From positions 1 through 9,174 of the forward strand of contig PAMF01000034.1 in NCBI GenBank assembly GCA_002707185.1: DNA of 9,174 nt, given 5' to 3'. Numbering within the stretch: position 1 is the stretch's first letter; the number at the start of each line of letters is the position of its first letter. Made by a program: the position numbers and the translations under genes. Under the pieces are notes generated by a model. That model worked only from the letters and a program-made list of their open reading frames with translations. It did not search any database and had not been told where the DNA came from. Origin of the DNA: Chloroflexota bacterium. Lineage in GTDB: Bacteria > Chloroflexota > Dehalococcoidia > UBA3495. This document shows, piece after piece, positions 1 through 6,280 of this stretch.

Positions 1-1
1 A

Positions 2-106
2 GCGCCAGCGCCGGTAGCGGAAGCAGAGCCGGTAGCGGAAGCAGAGCCGGTAGCGGAAGCAGAGCCGGTAGCGGAAGCAGAAAATGGTGAGCCAACGGTG
101 TCTTAA
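2..106 (+). CDS. rpsF: Ribosomal protein S6, C-terminal tail (5' end outside window)
   Basis: Only the last 34 codons are inside the window, read in the frame starting at base 2 and ending in TAA at 104-106. The visible peptide is an acidic, Ala/Pro/Val-rich low-complexity tail: an APA lead-in, four copies of PVAEAE, then NGEPTVS. No part of the S6 fold is visible, so the identity rests on position. The gene sits directly upstream of ssb and rpsR, and rpsF-ssb-rpsR is one of the most conserved small operons in bacteria. Many S6 proteins carry variable acidic C-terminal extensions beyond their roughly 95-residue core, which fits this tail. S6 binds S18 on the platform of the 30S subunit, and the S18 gene lies 470 bases downstream. 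The stop codon is 11 nt before the ssb start, so co-transcription is likely. An unrelated protein with an acidic tail cannot be excluded from the sequence shown. Confidence 0.75.
   Translation, partial: APAPVAEAEPVAEAEPVAEAEPVAEAENGEPTVS
11..82 (+). repeat. 18-bp tandem repeat, four copies, in the rpsF tail
   Basis: Four head-to-tail copies of ccggtagcggaagcagag occupy 11-28, 29-46, 47-64 and 65-82. The first three are identical; the fourth differs only at its last base (g to a). The unit is six codons long and encodes PVAEAE, so gain or loss of a copy keeps the reading frame. The array may continue in degenerate form upstream, since the window begins with the related gcgccagcg. Near-perfect identity between copies points to recent slippage or expansion. 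Confidence 0.95.
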
Positions 107-117
107 AGGGGAATCAC

Positions 118-534
118 GTGAATAAAATAATAGTGATCGGGCACCTGGGTAGAGACCCTGAAATGCGCTACACGCCAAACGGGCAAGGTGTGACTTCCTT
201 CAGTATCGCTTCAAGCCGCCGTTATACAACAAGTGGTGGTGAGACTCGAGAAGAAACTGAATGGTTTAACGTCAGCGCGTGGGGGAGGTTGGCAGAGACT
301 TGCAATCAATTTTTGGCGAAAGGTAGGCAGGTTTATGTAGAAGGTCGCCTTAGAAGTCGGAGTTATGAAGGGAGAGATGGGCAAACACGCTTCGTTAATG
401 AGATAAATGTTACGGATGTACAGTTTTTGGGTGGTGGCAACCAAATGGGAGAGGACCGGCCTGTTAACGGGCAGGACTCTATGGCTCCCAACGAGCCTCC
501 GGCATTCGAAGATATAGATGATCTACCATTTTAG
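118..534 (+). CDS. ssb: Single-stranded DNA-binding protein
   Basis: The 138-residue product binds single-stranded DNA during replication, recombination and repair, normally as a homotetramer. The N-terminal MNKIIVIGHLGRDPEMRYT followed by the EWFNVSAWGRLAE segment is the classic SSB oligonucleotide-binding fold, covering roughly residues 1-105. A short flexible linker rich in Gly, Asn and Pro follows (about 106-127). The chain ends in the acidic tip DIDDLPF, the conserved hook that recruits partner proteins such as exonucleases and polymerase subunits. Length is typical for a compact bacterial SSB. Translation starts at GTG, preceded by a good ribosome-binding site (AAGGGGA at 106-112, 5-nt spacing); the encoded N-terminus matches the family start exactly. 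It lies between the rpsF tail and rpsR, so it is probably co-transcribed with both ribosomal genes. Confidence 0.97.
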   Translation: MNKIIVIGHLGRDPEMRYTPNGQGVTSFSIASSRRYTTSGGETREETEWFNVSAWGRLAETCNQFLAKGRQVYVEGRLRSRSYEGRDGQTRFVNEINVTDVQFLGGGNQMGEDRPVNGQDSMAPNEPPAFEDIDDLPF

Positions 535-576
535 GAACTACTACTTTCTCATCAGTTTAGGAGGGAAGTTCTGGTT

Positions 577-918
577 ATGACAACTCCAGCACCAAGGGCA
601 CCGGGTTTTCAATCAAGAGGTGGGCCTCGTATGGGTGGAGGCCAGAGACCAGGTGGAGGACGACCAAGAGGCGGGAGATACGCTCCTCGCCGCCGCGTGT
701 GCTCTTTCTGCGCTGATCACGTAAAGACTATCGATTACAAGGAAGTCGAAAAATTGCGTAGATATGTATCAGATAGGGCGAAAATTGAGCCAACTCGCAG
801 AACTGGAGTATGTGCTAAACACCAGAGGGTCCTAGCTGTGGCTATTAAGAGAGCTCGGCATTTGGCTCTCCTGCCTTTTGTTCCATTACAACCAGTCGGT
901 CCTGATATGCGACGGTAA
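577..918 (+). CDS. rpsR: 30S ribosomal protein S18 with Arg/Gly-rich N-terminal extension
   Basis: The 113-residue protein is the small-subunit S18, which pairs with S6 on the 30S platform. The conserved core runs from about residue 38 to 105 and includes the VCSFC motif, the [19 protein letters not shown] helix region, the [10 protein letters not shown] motif and the [10 protein letters not shown] signature. Cys42, Cys45, Cys79 and His82 could form a zinc site, so this looks like the metal-binding ('C+') version rather than the Cys-less one. Residues 1-37 form a basic Arg/Gly/Pro-rich extension that makes the protein longer than the usual 70-90 residues. The ATG start is supported by a strong AGGAGGG at 559-565, although the 11-nt gap is slightly long. 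It lies 42 nt after ssb. No rplI follows immediately, unlike in many bacteria. Confidence 0.96.
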   Translation: MTTPAPRAPGFQSRGGPRMGGGQRPGGGRPRGGRYAPRRRVCSFCADHVKTIDYKEVEKLRRYVSDRAKIEPTRRTGVCAKHQRVLAVAIKRARHLALLPFVPLQPVGPDMRR

Positions 919-1000
919 TGCCCATAGCTTCTAGCCGTGTGTAGTGGCTACAGTTCTCACCGGATTTTCATAGTGATATGTGTTCTTAGTTATTAATGCA

Positions 1001-1030
1001 CCATCAGTTATTTGATGGCTTTTGTTGTTG
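1001..1030 (+). terminator. Possible weak intrinsic terminator after rpsR
   Basis: CCATCA (1001-1006) can pair with TGATGG (1013-1018) across a 6-nt loop, followed by CTTTTGTTGTTG, a T-rich tract broken by G. It lies in the 145-nt gap between rpsR and the foldase gene and would separate the ribosomal operon from the downstream genes. The stem is only 6 bp and half A/T, so termination may be partial or absent. A second small inverted repeat (TAGCC 932-936 with GGCTA 946-950) lies just upstream. No clear promoter was recognised in the gap. Confidence 0.4.
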
Positions 1031-1063
1031 CTAAGATCGAAATATTGGAATAGGGGTTTGACC

Positions 1064-2239
1064 ATGGTTTTACCTTGGAATCGCAGCGACGACGAACCTT
1101 CGGAAACTACATCGGATCGAAGACGTAGGCGAAGGTCTGCTAGAAACAGAACTCAAGATGCTCGGGATCAAAGTAACCAACGCTCAGGCGAACGAAAACG
1201 GCAACGTATTGCTATGACGGTTGGAACCATTCTGATCATGGCAATAGCAGCTATTGTCGCAGTTGGTTATTATAGGGAATTTTACAATCCCCCTAGGGTT
1301 ACAGCGGGGGCTATTAGGGGCGAAAAATTCTCTATGGGAGATTTAGTGGAACGGATTCGTGTGGTCCAGGGCATTAATCGCTATCAAGGGGGAAAAGTGG
1401 ATCTCAGCGTGGTTCCATTTAAATACTTGCAGGGTCTTTTGAATGCTGAAATTTTAAGGCAGGCCTCACCCAGTATAGGGATATATGTCACTAAAGAAAA
1501 TGTTGATGCAGCAATAAAAGGACGTTTTTACCCAGTTGCTCCAGCAGGGCAAGAGACTGACCCCGGGCAGCTGGATTTAGAATTCGAGAGTAATTATCAG
1601 AATTTCCTAACTCAAGTTAATCTCTCCGATGATGTTTACAGACGTATAGTTGAGGAAGGTCTTCAAAGACAACAGCTCGCTTTATTTTTAGCTCGAGATA
1701 TACCTGCATCCATGGAGCAGGTCGAGATCGAGTGGATTCGTCTGGAATTTGATGGGCCAGTTCAGGCGGACGACGTCAAGGTTAGACTGGAGTCTGAAGA
1801 TTTTCAGCAAGTAGCTGCTGATGTAAACGCATCTGGGGGGTTTGCTGACTCTGATGGCTACGTTGGATGGGTTCCTGAAGGTGCGTTTCCGGACTTTGAT
1901 AAATTGCTATTTTCGACCGACGAAGGAAGCGCTATTTTAGAGGTTGGCGGCATTAGTGACCCACAGTTCACGGGAGAGGATGGAATCTTTATAATCCATA
2001 AATTATCTGATCTAGAGGAGAAAGAGTTATCGCGATTGATGCTCTATAAATTGACCATGGAAATGGTTGAAGGTTGGCAAGAAACCCAATTGACACAGGG
2101 GTCCCACGATGGCTGGCTAGAGATCAATTTTGATAGTGATAGATATGCTTGGGTTGCAGATCAAGTTCGATTGACTGCGCCGCGGGTACCTAAACCTCCG
2201 ACACAAAATCAGGGCATGCCAATACGTGGTGGTGGTTAG
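1064..2239 (+). CDS. Membrane-anchored SurA/PpiC-like foldase
   Basis: This 391-residue protein looks like an extracytoplasmic folding factor of the SurA/PpiC/PrsA type. A charged, Arg-rich cytoplasmic segment (residues 1-48) is followed by one hydrophobic helix (about 49-70) that should act as a signal anchor, with the rest outside the membrane. Residues about 80-215 resemble a SurA N-terminal helical chaperone domain. Residues about 218-315 resemble a parvulin domain at its C-terminal half: GWVPEGAFP (268-276), a spaced GGISDP, then GIFIIHKL near 307-314. The parvulin opening motif, usually an HIL-type strand, reads VEIEWIRL, so isomerase activity is doubtful and a chaperone role more likely. 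I chose ATG at 1064 because TAGGGG (1051-1056) lies 7 nt upstream; an in-frame TTG at 1022 would add 14 residues but has no ribosome-binding site. The gene stands alone after a 145-nt gap, with hom starting 9 nt downstream. Confidence 0.75.
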   Translation: MVLPWNRSDDEPSETTSDRRRRRRSARNRTQDARDQSNQRSGERKRQRIAMTVGTILIMAIAAIVAVGYYREFYNPPRVTAGAIRGEKFSMGDLVERIRVVQGINRYQGGKVDLSVVPFKYLQGLLNAEILRQASPSIGIYVTKENVDAAIKGRFYPVAPAGQETDPGQLDLEFESNYQNFLTQVNLSDDVYRRIVEEGLQRQQLALFLARDIPASMEQVEIEWIRLEFDGPVQADDVKVRLESEDFQQVAADVNASGGFADSDGYVGWVPEGAFPDFDKLLFSTDEGSAILEVGGISDPQFTGEDGIFIIHKLSDLEEKELSRLMLYKLTMEMVEGWQETQLTQGSHDGWLEINFDSDRYAWVADQVRLTAPRVPKPPTQNQGMPIRGGG

Positions 2240-2248
2240 GCGATTATC

Positions 2249-3553
2249 TTGAATAATAGAACTTCAAAGGAATTGAGAGTAGGGTTATTGGGCTTGGGCG
2301 TTGTAGGGAGTGGAGTTGCGTCTTATTTATTCAGATATGTTGATTCTATTGAAAGGCAATGCGGGACACGGGTTTTAATAAAGAAAATTTTGGTTCGTGA
2401 TCAGAGTAAAACAAGAGAGGAGATAATTCCAGATTCTTTGCTAACTACGAATCCTGAGGAGATTTTGCGTTCCAGCGAACTGGACATTATTGTAGAGGTT
2501 ATCGGTGGAGATCAGCCTGCAGCTACCTATTTGTCTGATGCTCTAATTTCAGGGAAACATGTTGTAACGGCAAACAAGGAGGTTATGGCGAAGTTTGGAT
2601 CCGATTTGTTGGCCCTGGCTAAGCGAAATAATGTTAGATTACTTTTTGAAGCCAGTGTAGGAGGTGCTATTCCAATAATAGGCAACCTCTCGAACGATCT
2701 GATTGCCAATAAGGTTAGTTCGATACGAGGGATAATCAATGGTACTAGCAATTATATTTTAACTCGTATGTCAGAGGATCATGCAGAATTTGAAATAGCT
2801 CTTAAGGAGGCTCAGCAGCAAGGTTATGCTGAGACCGATCCAACTAATGATATAGAAGGGACAGACGCCGTTTATAAGCTTTCAATTATGTCTTCGTTGG
2901 CTTTTCATACTGTGGTAAACCCGAATGATATTTATCGTGAGGGCATTAAGCAGTTACAAATACAAGATTTTCGTTATGCTGATGAGTTAGGTTATGCCAT
3001 AAAATCTCTTGGTATTGCATCTTTGAACGGTTCTTCTATTCAAGCTAGAGTCCATCCGGTGTTGTTACCTAAAGGGCATATGCTCGCCAAAGTTGATGGT
3101 GTTTACAATGCTATTGAAATAGCGGGGGACTTATGCGGGCAAGTATTGTTTCATGGTCGTGGTGCCGGAAAAGAACCAACAACTAGTGCTGTGTTAGGGG
3201 ATCTGTTTGAAATAATACGGACGACGAATAGTTGCGCTGTACAAAATGAGGTCTCAGATATTAATCTGGGACTAGCCGTTCAGTCGATAGATGATTTGGA
3301 GAGTAAATATTACTTGCGGCTTAATGTGTCCGACCAATCAGGTGTTTTAGGCCAAATAGCAATGATACTTGGGGAAGAGAATATAAGCTTAGCGGAAGTA
3401 TTACAAAAGGATACCGATTTATTGGCCAAAACGGCTGAGATAGTTATCACAACTCACCCTGCTTTCGAAGTTGCATTACAGCGATCTCTAAATAGGATTT
3501 CTCAATTGGACGTCGTACATGAGGTTAGCAGCCTTCTTAGGATAGAGGACTAA
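2249..3553 (+). CDS. hom: Homoserine dehydrogenase with C-terminal ACT domain
   Basis: The 434-residue enzyme reduces aspartate semialdehyde to homoserine with NAD(P)H, the branch step toward threonine, methionine and isoleucine. The N-terminal Rossmann fold carries GLGVVG (15-20). VTANKEVMA holds Lys110, EASVGGAIP lies at 134-142 and GIINGTSNYI at 171-180. The homoserine-binding signature GYAETDPTNDIEGTDA starts at 202 and is followed by Lys220; Lys110 and Lys220 match the catalytic lysine positions of the family. Residues about 353-434 (KYYLRLNVSDQSGVLGQIA) form an ACT domain, which usually gives feedback inhibition by threonine. This is the monofunctional Hom, not fused to aspartokinase. 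The start is TTG with only a weak upstream site, 9 nt after the foldase stop, so translation may depend on coupling; no ATG or GTG precedes the Rossmann motif. Threonine synthase follows. Confidence 0.96.
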   Translation: MNNRTSKELRVGLLGLGVVGSGVASYLFRYVDSIERQCGTRVLIKKILVRDQSKTREEIIPDSLLTTNPEEILRSSELDIIVEVIGGDQPAATYLSDALISGKHVVTANKEVMAKFGSDLLALAKRNNVRLLFEASVGGAIPIIGNLSNDLIANKVSSIRGIINGTSNYILTRMSEDHAEFEIALKEAQQQGYAETDPTNDIEGTDAVYKLSIMSSLAFHTVVNPNDIYREGIKQLQIQDFRYADELGYAIKSLGIASLNGSSIQARVHPVLLPKGHMLAKVDGVYNAIEIAGDLCGQVLFHGRGAGKEPTTSAVLGDLFEIIRTTNSCAVQNEVSDINLGLAVQSIDDLESKYYLRLNVSDQSGVLGQIAMILGEENISLAEVLQKDTDLLAKTAEIVITTHPAFEVALQRSLNRISQLDVVHEVSSLLRIED

Positions 3554-3598
3554 CATCATTAGAAGCTCCATAAAATGGGTGCGAACATCAAATGTATA

Positions 3599-3626
3599 AA
3601 CTATGGGTTTGGGATTAACTATGGGT
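3599..3626 (+). repeat. 10-bp direct repeat spanning two possible thrC starts
   Basis: AACTATGGGT occurs at 3599-3608 and again at 3617-3626, offset by 18 bp. Each copy contains an in-frame ATG (3603 and 3621), so the encoded N-terminus reads MGLGLT-MGVGVLT. It looks like a small in-frame duplication that created a second start codon. Neither ATG has a convincing ribosome-binding site. Confidence 0.7.
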
Positions 3627-4676
3627 GTAGGGGTTCTTACTAAATATAAAGAATATTTGCCAGTGACCGATAAAACGCCCGTGATCAGTCTCGGGGAGGG
3701 AGACACACCTCTAGTTAGGTCTAAGAGGATAGCCTCTGATTTGGGTTGTGGGGAACTTTATTTTAAGTTAGAAGGTTGCAACCCGACGGGTTCTTTTAAA
3801 GATAGAGGGATGGTAGTAGCGATTGGTAAAGCGTTGGAAGCGGGCAGCGTGGCTGTTATGTGTGCATCTACGGGTAACACTAGTGCTTCAGCAGCGGCGT
3901 ACGGAGCTTATTGTAATCTTCCGGCTTTAGTGTTAATCCCTAAAGGCGAAGTGGCACTGGGGAAGGTAGCTCAAGCAATGGCTTATGGAGCACGAATCAT
4001 TATGGTTGATGGTAATTTTGATTTGGCCCTTAATTTAGCCAGAACTTTTACAGATAAAAATCATATCACTCTTGTGAATTCTGTGAATCCGGACCGGATA
4101 GAGGGACAAAAGACAGCATCATTTGAGATAGTCGATGTATTGGGGGATTCTCCGGATTATCTATTCATACCAGTCGGAAATGCCGGGAATATCACGGCTT
4201 ATTGGAAGGGCTTCAAAGAATATAAGGCTAACGGTAAGACGAAGAATCTACCGAAAATGATGGGTTTTCAAGCCGAAGGAGCTGCTCCTATAGTACTCGG
4301 TAAAGTTGTTACTAATCCTCAGACGATAGCTTCAGCTATTCGGATCGGCAACCCAGCGAGTTGGGGACAGGCTCTCCAAGCAAGAGATGAATCTAATGGA
4401 ACTATTGATAAGGTTAGTGACGATGAGATACTGGAAGCTTATCGTCTTTTGGCATCAAGCGAAGGCATATTTGGAGAGCCCGCTTCCGCGGCATCGTTAG
4501 CAGGTTTAATGAAAATGGTAAGAGAGGGGTTGAATCTAACGGAACAGCGTGTAGTATGTATTATTACCGGTACAGGATTAAAAGATCCTGATCTGGCCGT
4601 AAGCAGTATCACGGCGCACACCTTGGAGATTGAACCCACTATGGAGGCATTGGAAGCTGCAGCCCTACAGGGGTAG
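3603..4676 (+). CDS. thrC: Threonine synthase
   Basis: This pyridoxal-phosphate enzyme converts O-phosphohomoserine to threonine and phosphate, the last step of the pathway. Up to 357 residues, it matches the short ThrC form of about 350 residues found in actinobacteria, Bacillus and relatives, rather than the longer E. coli type. Visible signatures are KYKEYLPVTDKTP followed by LGEGDTPLV near the N-terminus, then NPTGSFKDRG with Lys66 as the PLP Schiff-base lysine. CASTGNTSAS (87-96) and the phosphate-binding loop VGNAGN (191-196) follow, and TGTGLKDPD lies near the C-terminus. Two start codons are possible, ATG at 3603 and ATG at 3621, inside a small duplicated sequence; the later one would remove six non-conserved residues. 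The gene follows hom by 49 nt. Homoserine kinase, which makes its substrate, is absent from the window and must be encoded elsewhere. Confidence 0.96.
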   Translation: MGLGLTMGVGVLTKYKEYLPVTDKTPVISLGEGDTPLVRSKRIASDLGCGELYFKLEGCNPTGSFKDRGMVVAIGKALEAGSVAVMCASTGNTSASAAAYGAYCNLPALVLIPKGEVALGKVAQAMAYGARIIMVDGNFDLALNLARTFTDKNHITLVNSVNPDRIEGQKTASFEIVDVLGDSPDYLFIPVGNAGNITAYWKGFKEYKANGKTKNLPKMMGFQAEGAAPIVLGKVVTNPQTIASAIRIGNPASWGQALQARDESNGTIDKVSDDEILEAYRLLASSEGIFGEPASAASLAGLMKMVREGLNLTEQRVVCIITGTGLKDPDLAVSSITAHTLEIEPTMEALEAAALQG

Positions 4677-4728
4677 TAGAACCTACATGCTTCTTGTGTA
4701 GTTAACCCTCTTAATAACATATGGGTTT

Positions 4729-4734
4729 GAGGGA
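4729..4734 (+). promoter_or_regulatory. Ribosome-binding site that argues for an upstream folE start
   Basis: GAGGGA at 4729-4734 is the only good Shine-Dalgarno match near the folE N-terminus. It sits 6 nt before ATC at 4741 and 3 nt before GTT at 4738, but 45 nt before the first canonical in-frame start, TTG at 4780. The out-of-frame ATG at 4721 reads only five codons (MGLRD) before a TAG at 4736-4738, next to the presumed folE start. Confidence 0.5.
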
Positions 4735-4740
4735 CTAGTT

Positions 4741-5301
4741 ATCCAAACAGATCGAATAGAACAAGCTATCGAAAATATTTTGCATGCTATCGGAGAAGAT
4801 CCGAGCCGAGAAGGGCTGCGAGATACCCCTAAAAGAGTGTCCGCAATGTACGCGGAACTGTTTTCTGGTATGAGTTTGAGCCCGGAACAGGCGATAGATA
4901 CTGTATTTAATGAACACACTACTGACCCCGTAGTAATGCGCAATGTCCTCTTCCATTCCGTTTGTGAACATCATCTATTACCGTTTTTTGGCTCAGTTAA
5001 CTTGGCTTATGTGCCCAATGGTAAGGTTGCGGGTCTTAGTAAACTGGCTCGGGCCGTAGAAGTTGCTGCAAAACGTCCCCAAGTACAAGAGCGGTTGACA
5101 ACACAGGTGGCCGATGCAATTTATAATGCCCTCGACCCTCATGTAGTAGCAGTGGAGATTGATGCTGAACATTTATGTATGGCTATGAGGGGTATAAAAA
5201 AGCCAGGGACTAAGGTGATCACGACAGCTGTAAGGGGATCATTCGAGTGGTTGGATATTGATAGGCGTGATCTCTTGGCGTCATTAAGGGGTACGCTCTG
5301 A
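4741..5301 (+). CDS. folE: GTP cyclohydrolase I (start codon unusual)
   Basis: The enzyme converts GTP to 7,8-dihydroneopterin triphosphate, the first step toward tetrahydrofolate and, in some bacteria, queuosine. Conserved segments are IGEDPSREGLRDTPKR, FHSVCEHHLLPFFG, GLSKLARAVEV, KRPQVQERLT, and AEHLCMAMRG followed by KPGTK. Counting from TTG at 4780, Cys62, His65 and Cys133 are the zinc ligands; their spacing (3 and 71) equals that of E. coli Cys110/His113/Cys181. The bases before that TTG encode IQTDRIEQAIENIL, which matches the usual FolE N-terminal helix (as in Bacillus MtrA), so coding almost certainly begins near 4741. No ATG, GTG or TTG lies in frame between the stop at 4699 and 4780. 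I mark 4741 (ATC, 6 nt after GAGGGA), giving about 186 residues, typical for the family. Either a rare start codon is used or one base here is wrong. The stop lies 1 nt before the next gene. Confidence 0.93.
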   Translation: MQTDRIEQAIENILHAIGEDPSREGLRDTPKRVSAMYAELFSGMSLSPEQAIDTVFNEHTTDPVVMRNVLFHSVCEHHLLPFFGSVNLAYVPNGKVAGLSKLARAVEVAAKRPQVQERLTTQVADAIYNALDPHVVAVEIDAEHLCMAMRGIKKPGTKVITTAVRGSFEWLDIDRRDLLASLRGTL

Positions 5302-5302
5302 T

Positions 5303-6280
5303 ATGGGGATCGTCCCGATGGAATCATTTCAGCAATTTATGTCCGCATGGGAAGACTTACTGCAAGCAAGCCCTGTTAATAGCATATACCTAACACCTCA
5401 ATGGCAGCAGGTATGGTGGGATTATTATGGCATTGATAGAGAACTGGCGGGATTTTATGTAGACGAATCCGGATTGTTAATGGCCGTTGCTTCTTTGTCT
5501 AAGCAAGGAGATGAAGTGACTTTTACTGGAGGTCCAGAAACTTTTGACTATAATGACTTTTTGGTGCGCCCGGGGTTTGAAAGCACGTTTTTTCCGACGC
5601 TTTTGAAGCAACTAAGTTCAGGGGGTGTCAAATCGGTTACTCTTTGTTCTTTGCAGGAAGATTCTCCTACGTTGAAGTACCTACCAGATGTAGCAGAAAC
5701 CTATGGATTTGTAGTAAATGTTATTGAAGAAGATGTCTCACCTGGTTTATCGCTTCCTGAGACGTGGGATGCGTACTTAGCTCAATTGTCCAAAAAGGAT
5801 AGACATGAGTTAAGGAGAAAATTTCGTCGTCTGGAAGCTTTGGATAACTGGAAGTGGTACTATTTAGAATCCCCCGTTGATATTGAGGATAGATTTGACG
5901 ATTTTTTGCGATTGATGAGGATGAGTGCCCCTGAAAAAGATGAATACATGACGGACGAGAGGGAACGCTTCTTCCGTTCAATGGCGGTCAAAATGGCGCT
6001 GTTGGGCTTGGTAAAGCTTTTTTTCCTTGAAATTAATGGCGTTTCGGTGGCAGCGTCTCTATGTTTTGATTATGGTTTATCTCGTTTGCTTTATAACAGT
6101 GGCTATGACCCGGAAATGTCGTTTTACAGTGTAGGGTTATTGATGAACGCAATATGCCTCAAAGATGCGATTGAACAAGGGGAGGTATATTTCGATTTTT
6201 TGCGGGGCTCAGAACCCTATAAATATCACTTAGGCGGGAAAAACCACACCCTGTATCAAATGGTGGTGACAAAAATTTGA
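5303..6280 (+). CDS. GNAT-fold acyltransferase, CelD/BioF2-like (Acetyltransf_6 family)
   Basis: The protein, up to 325 residues, looks like the double-GNAT group related to FemAB and CelD/BcsL, cytoplasmic enzymes that transfer acyl or aminoacyl groups, often in envelope polysaccharide or peptidoglycan loci. The opening SIYLTPQWQQVWWDYYG (27-43) is typical. The central LSKKDRHELRRKFRRLE (162-178) matches the basic helix at the start of the Acetyltransf_6 domain, which runs to about residue 310. Near the C-terminus YFDFLRGSEPYKYHLGGK (296-313) is the usual closing motif. No signal peptide or membrane helix is seen. The donor and acceptor cannot be told from sequence. ATG 5303 follows the folE stop by 1 nt (AAGGGG at 5286-5291); ATG 5318, with GGGGA 8 nt upstream, is an equally plausible start losing five residues. 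Its stop overlaps the start of the glycosyltransferase gene, implying a shared pathway. Confidence 0.8.
   Translation: MGIVPMESFQQFMSAWEDLLQASPVNSIYLTPQWQQVWWDYYGIDRELAGFYVDESGLLMAVASLSKQGDEVTFTGGPETFDYNDFLVRPGFESTFFPTLLKQLSSGGVKSVTLCSLQEDSPTLKYLPDVAETYGFVVNVIEEDVSPGLSLPETWDAYLAQLSKKDRHELRRKFRRLEALDNWKWYYLESPVDIEDRFDDFLRLMRMSAPEKDEYMTDERERFFRSMAVKMALLGLVKLFFLEINGVSVAASLCFDYGLSRLLYNSGYDPEMSFYSVGLLMNAICLKDAIEQGEVYFDFLRGSEPYKYHLGGKNHTLYQMVVTKI

Noticed and set aside
918..944. An 8-codon frame (MPIASSRV) overlapping the rpsR stop as TAATG, where rplI begins in many bacteria
   Set aside because: It ends after eight codons, has no similarity to L9, and no further L9-like sequence follows in any frame.
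3575..3643. A 22-codon frame upstream of and overlapping the thrC start, as a possible leader peptide
   Set aside because: It has no ribosome-binding site, has only one isoleucine-rich stretch and no run of threonine codons, and no attenuator hairpin was found.
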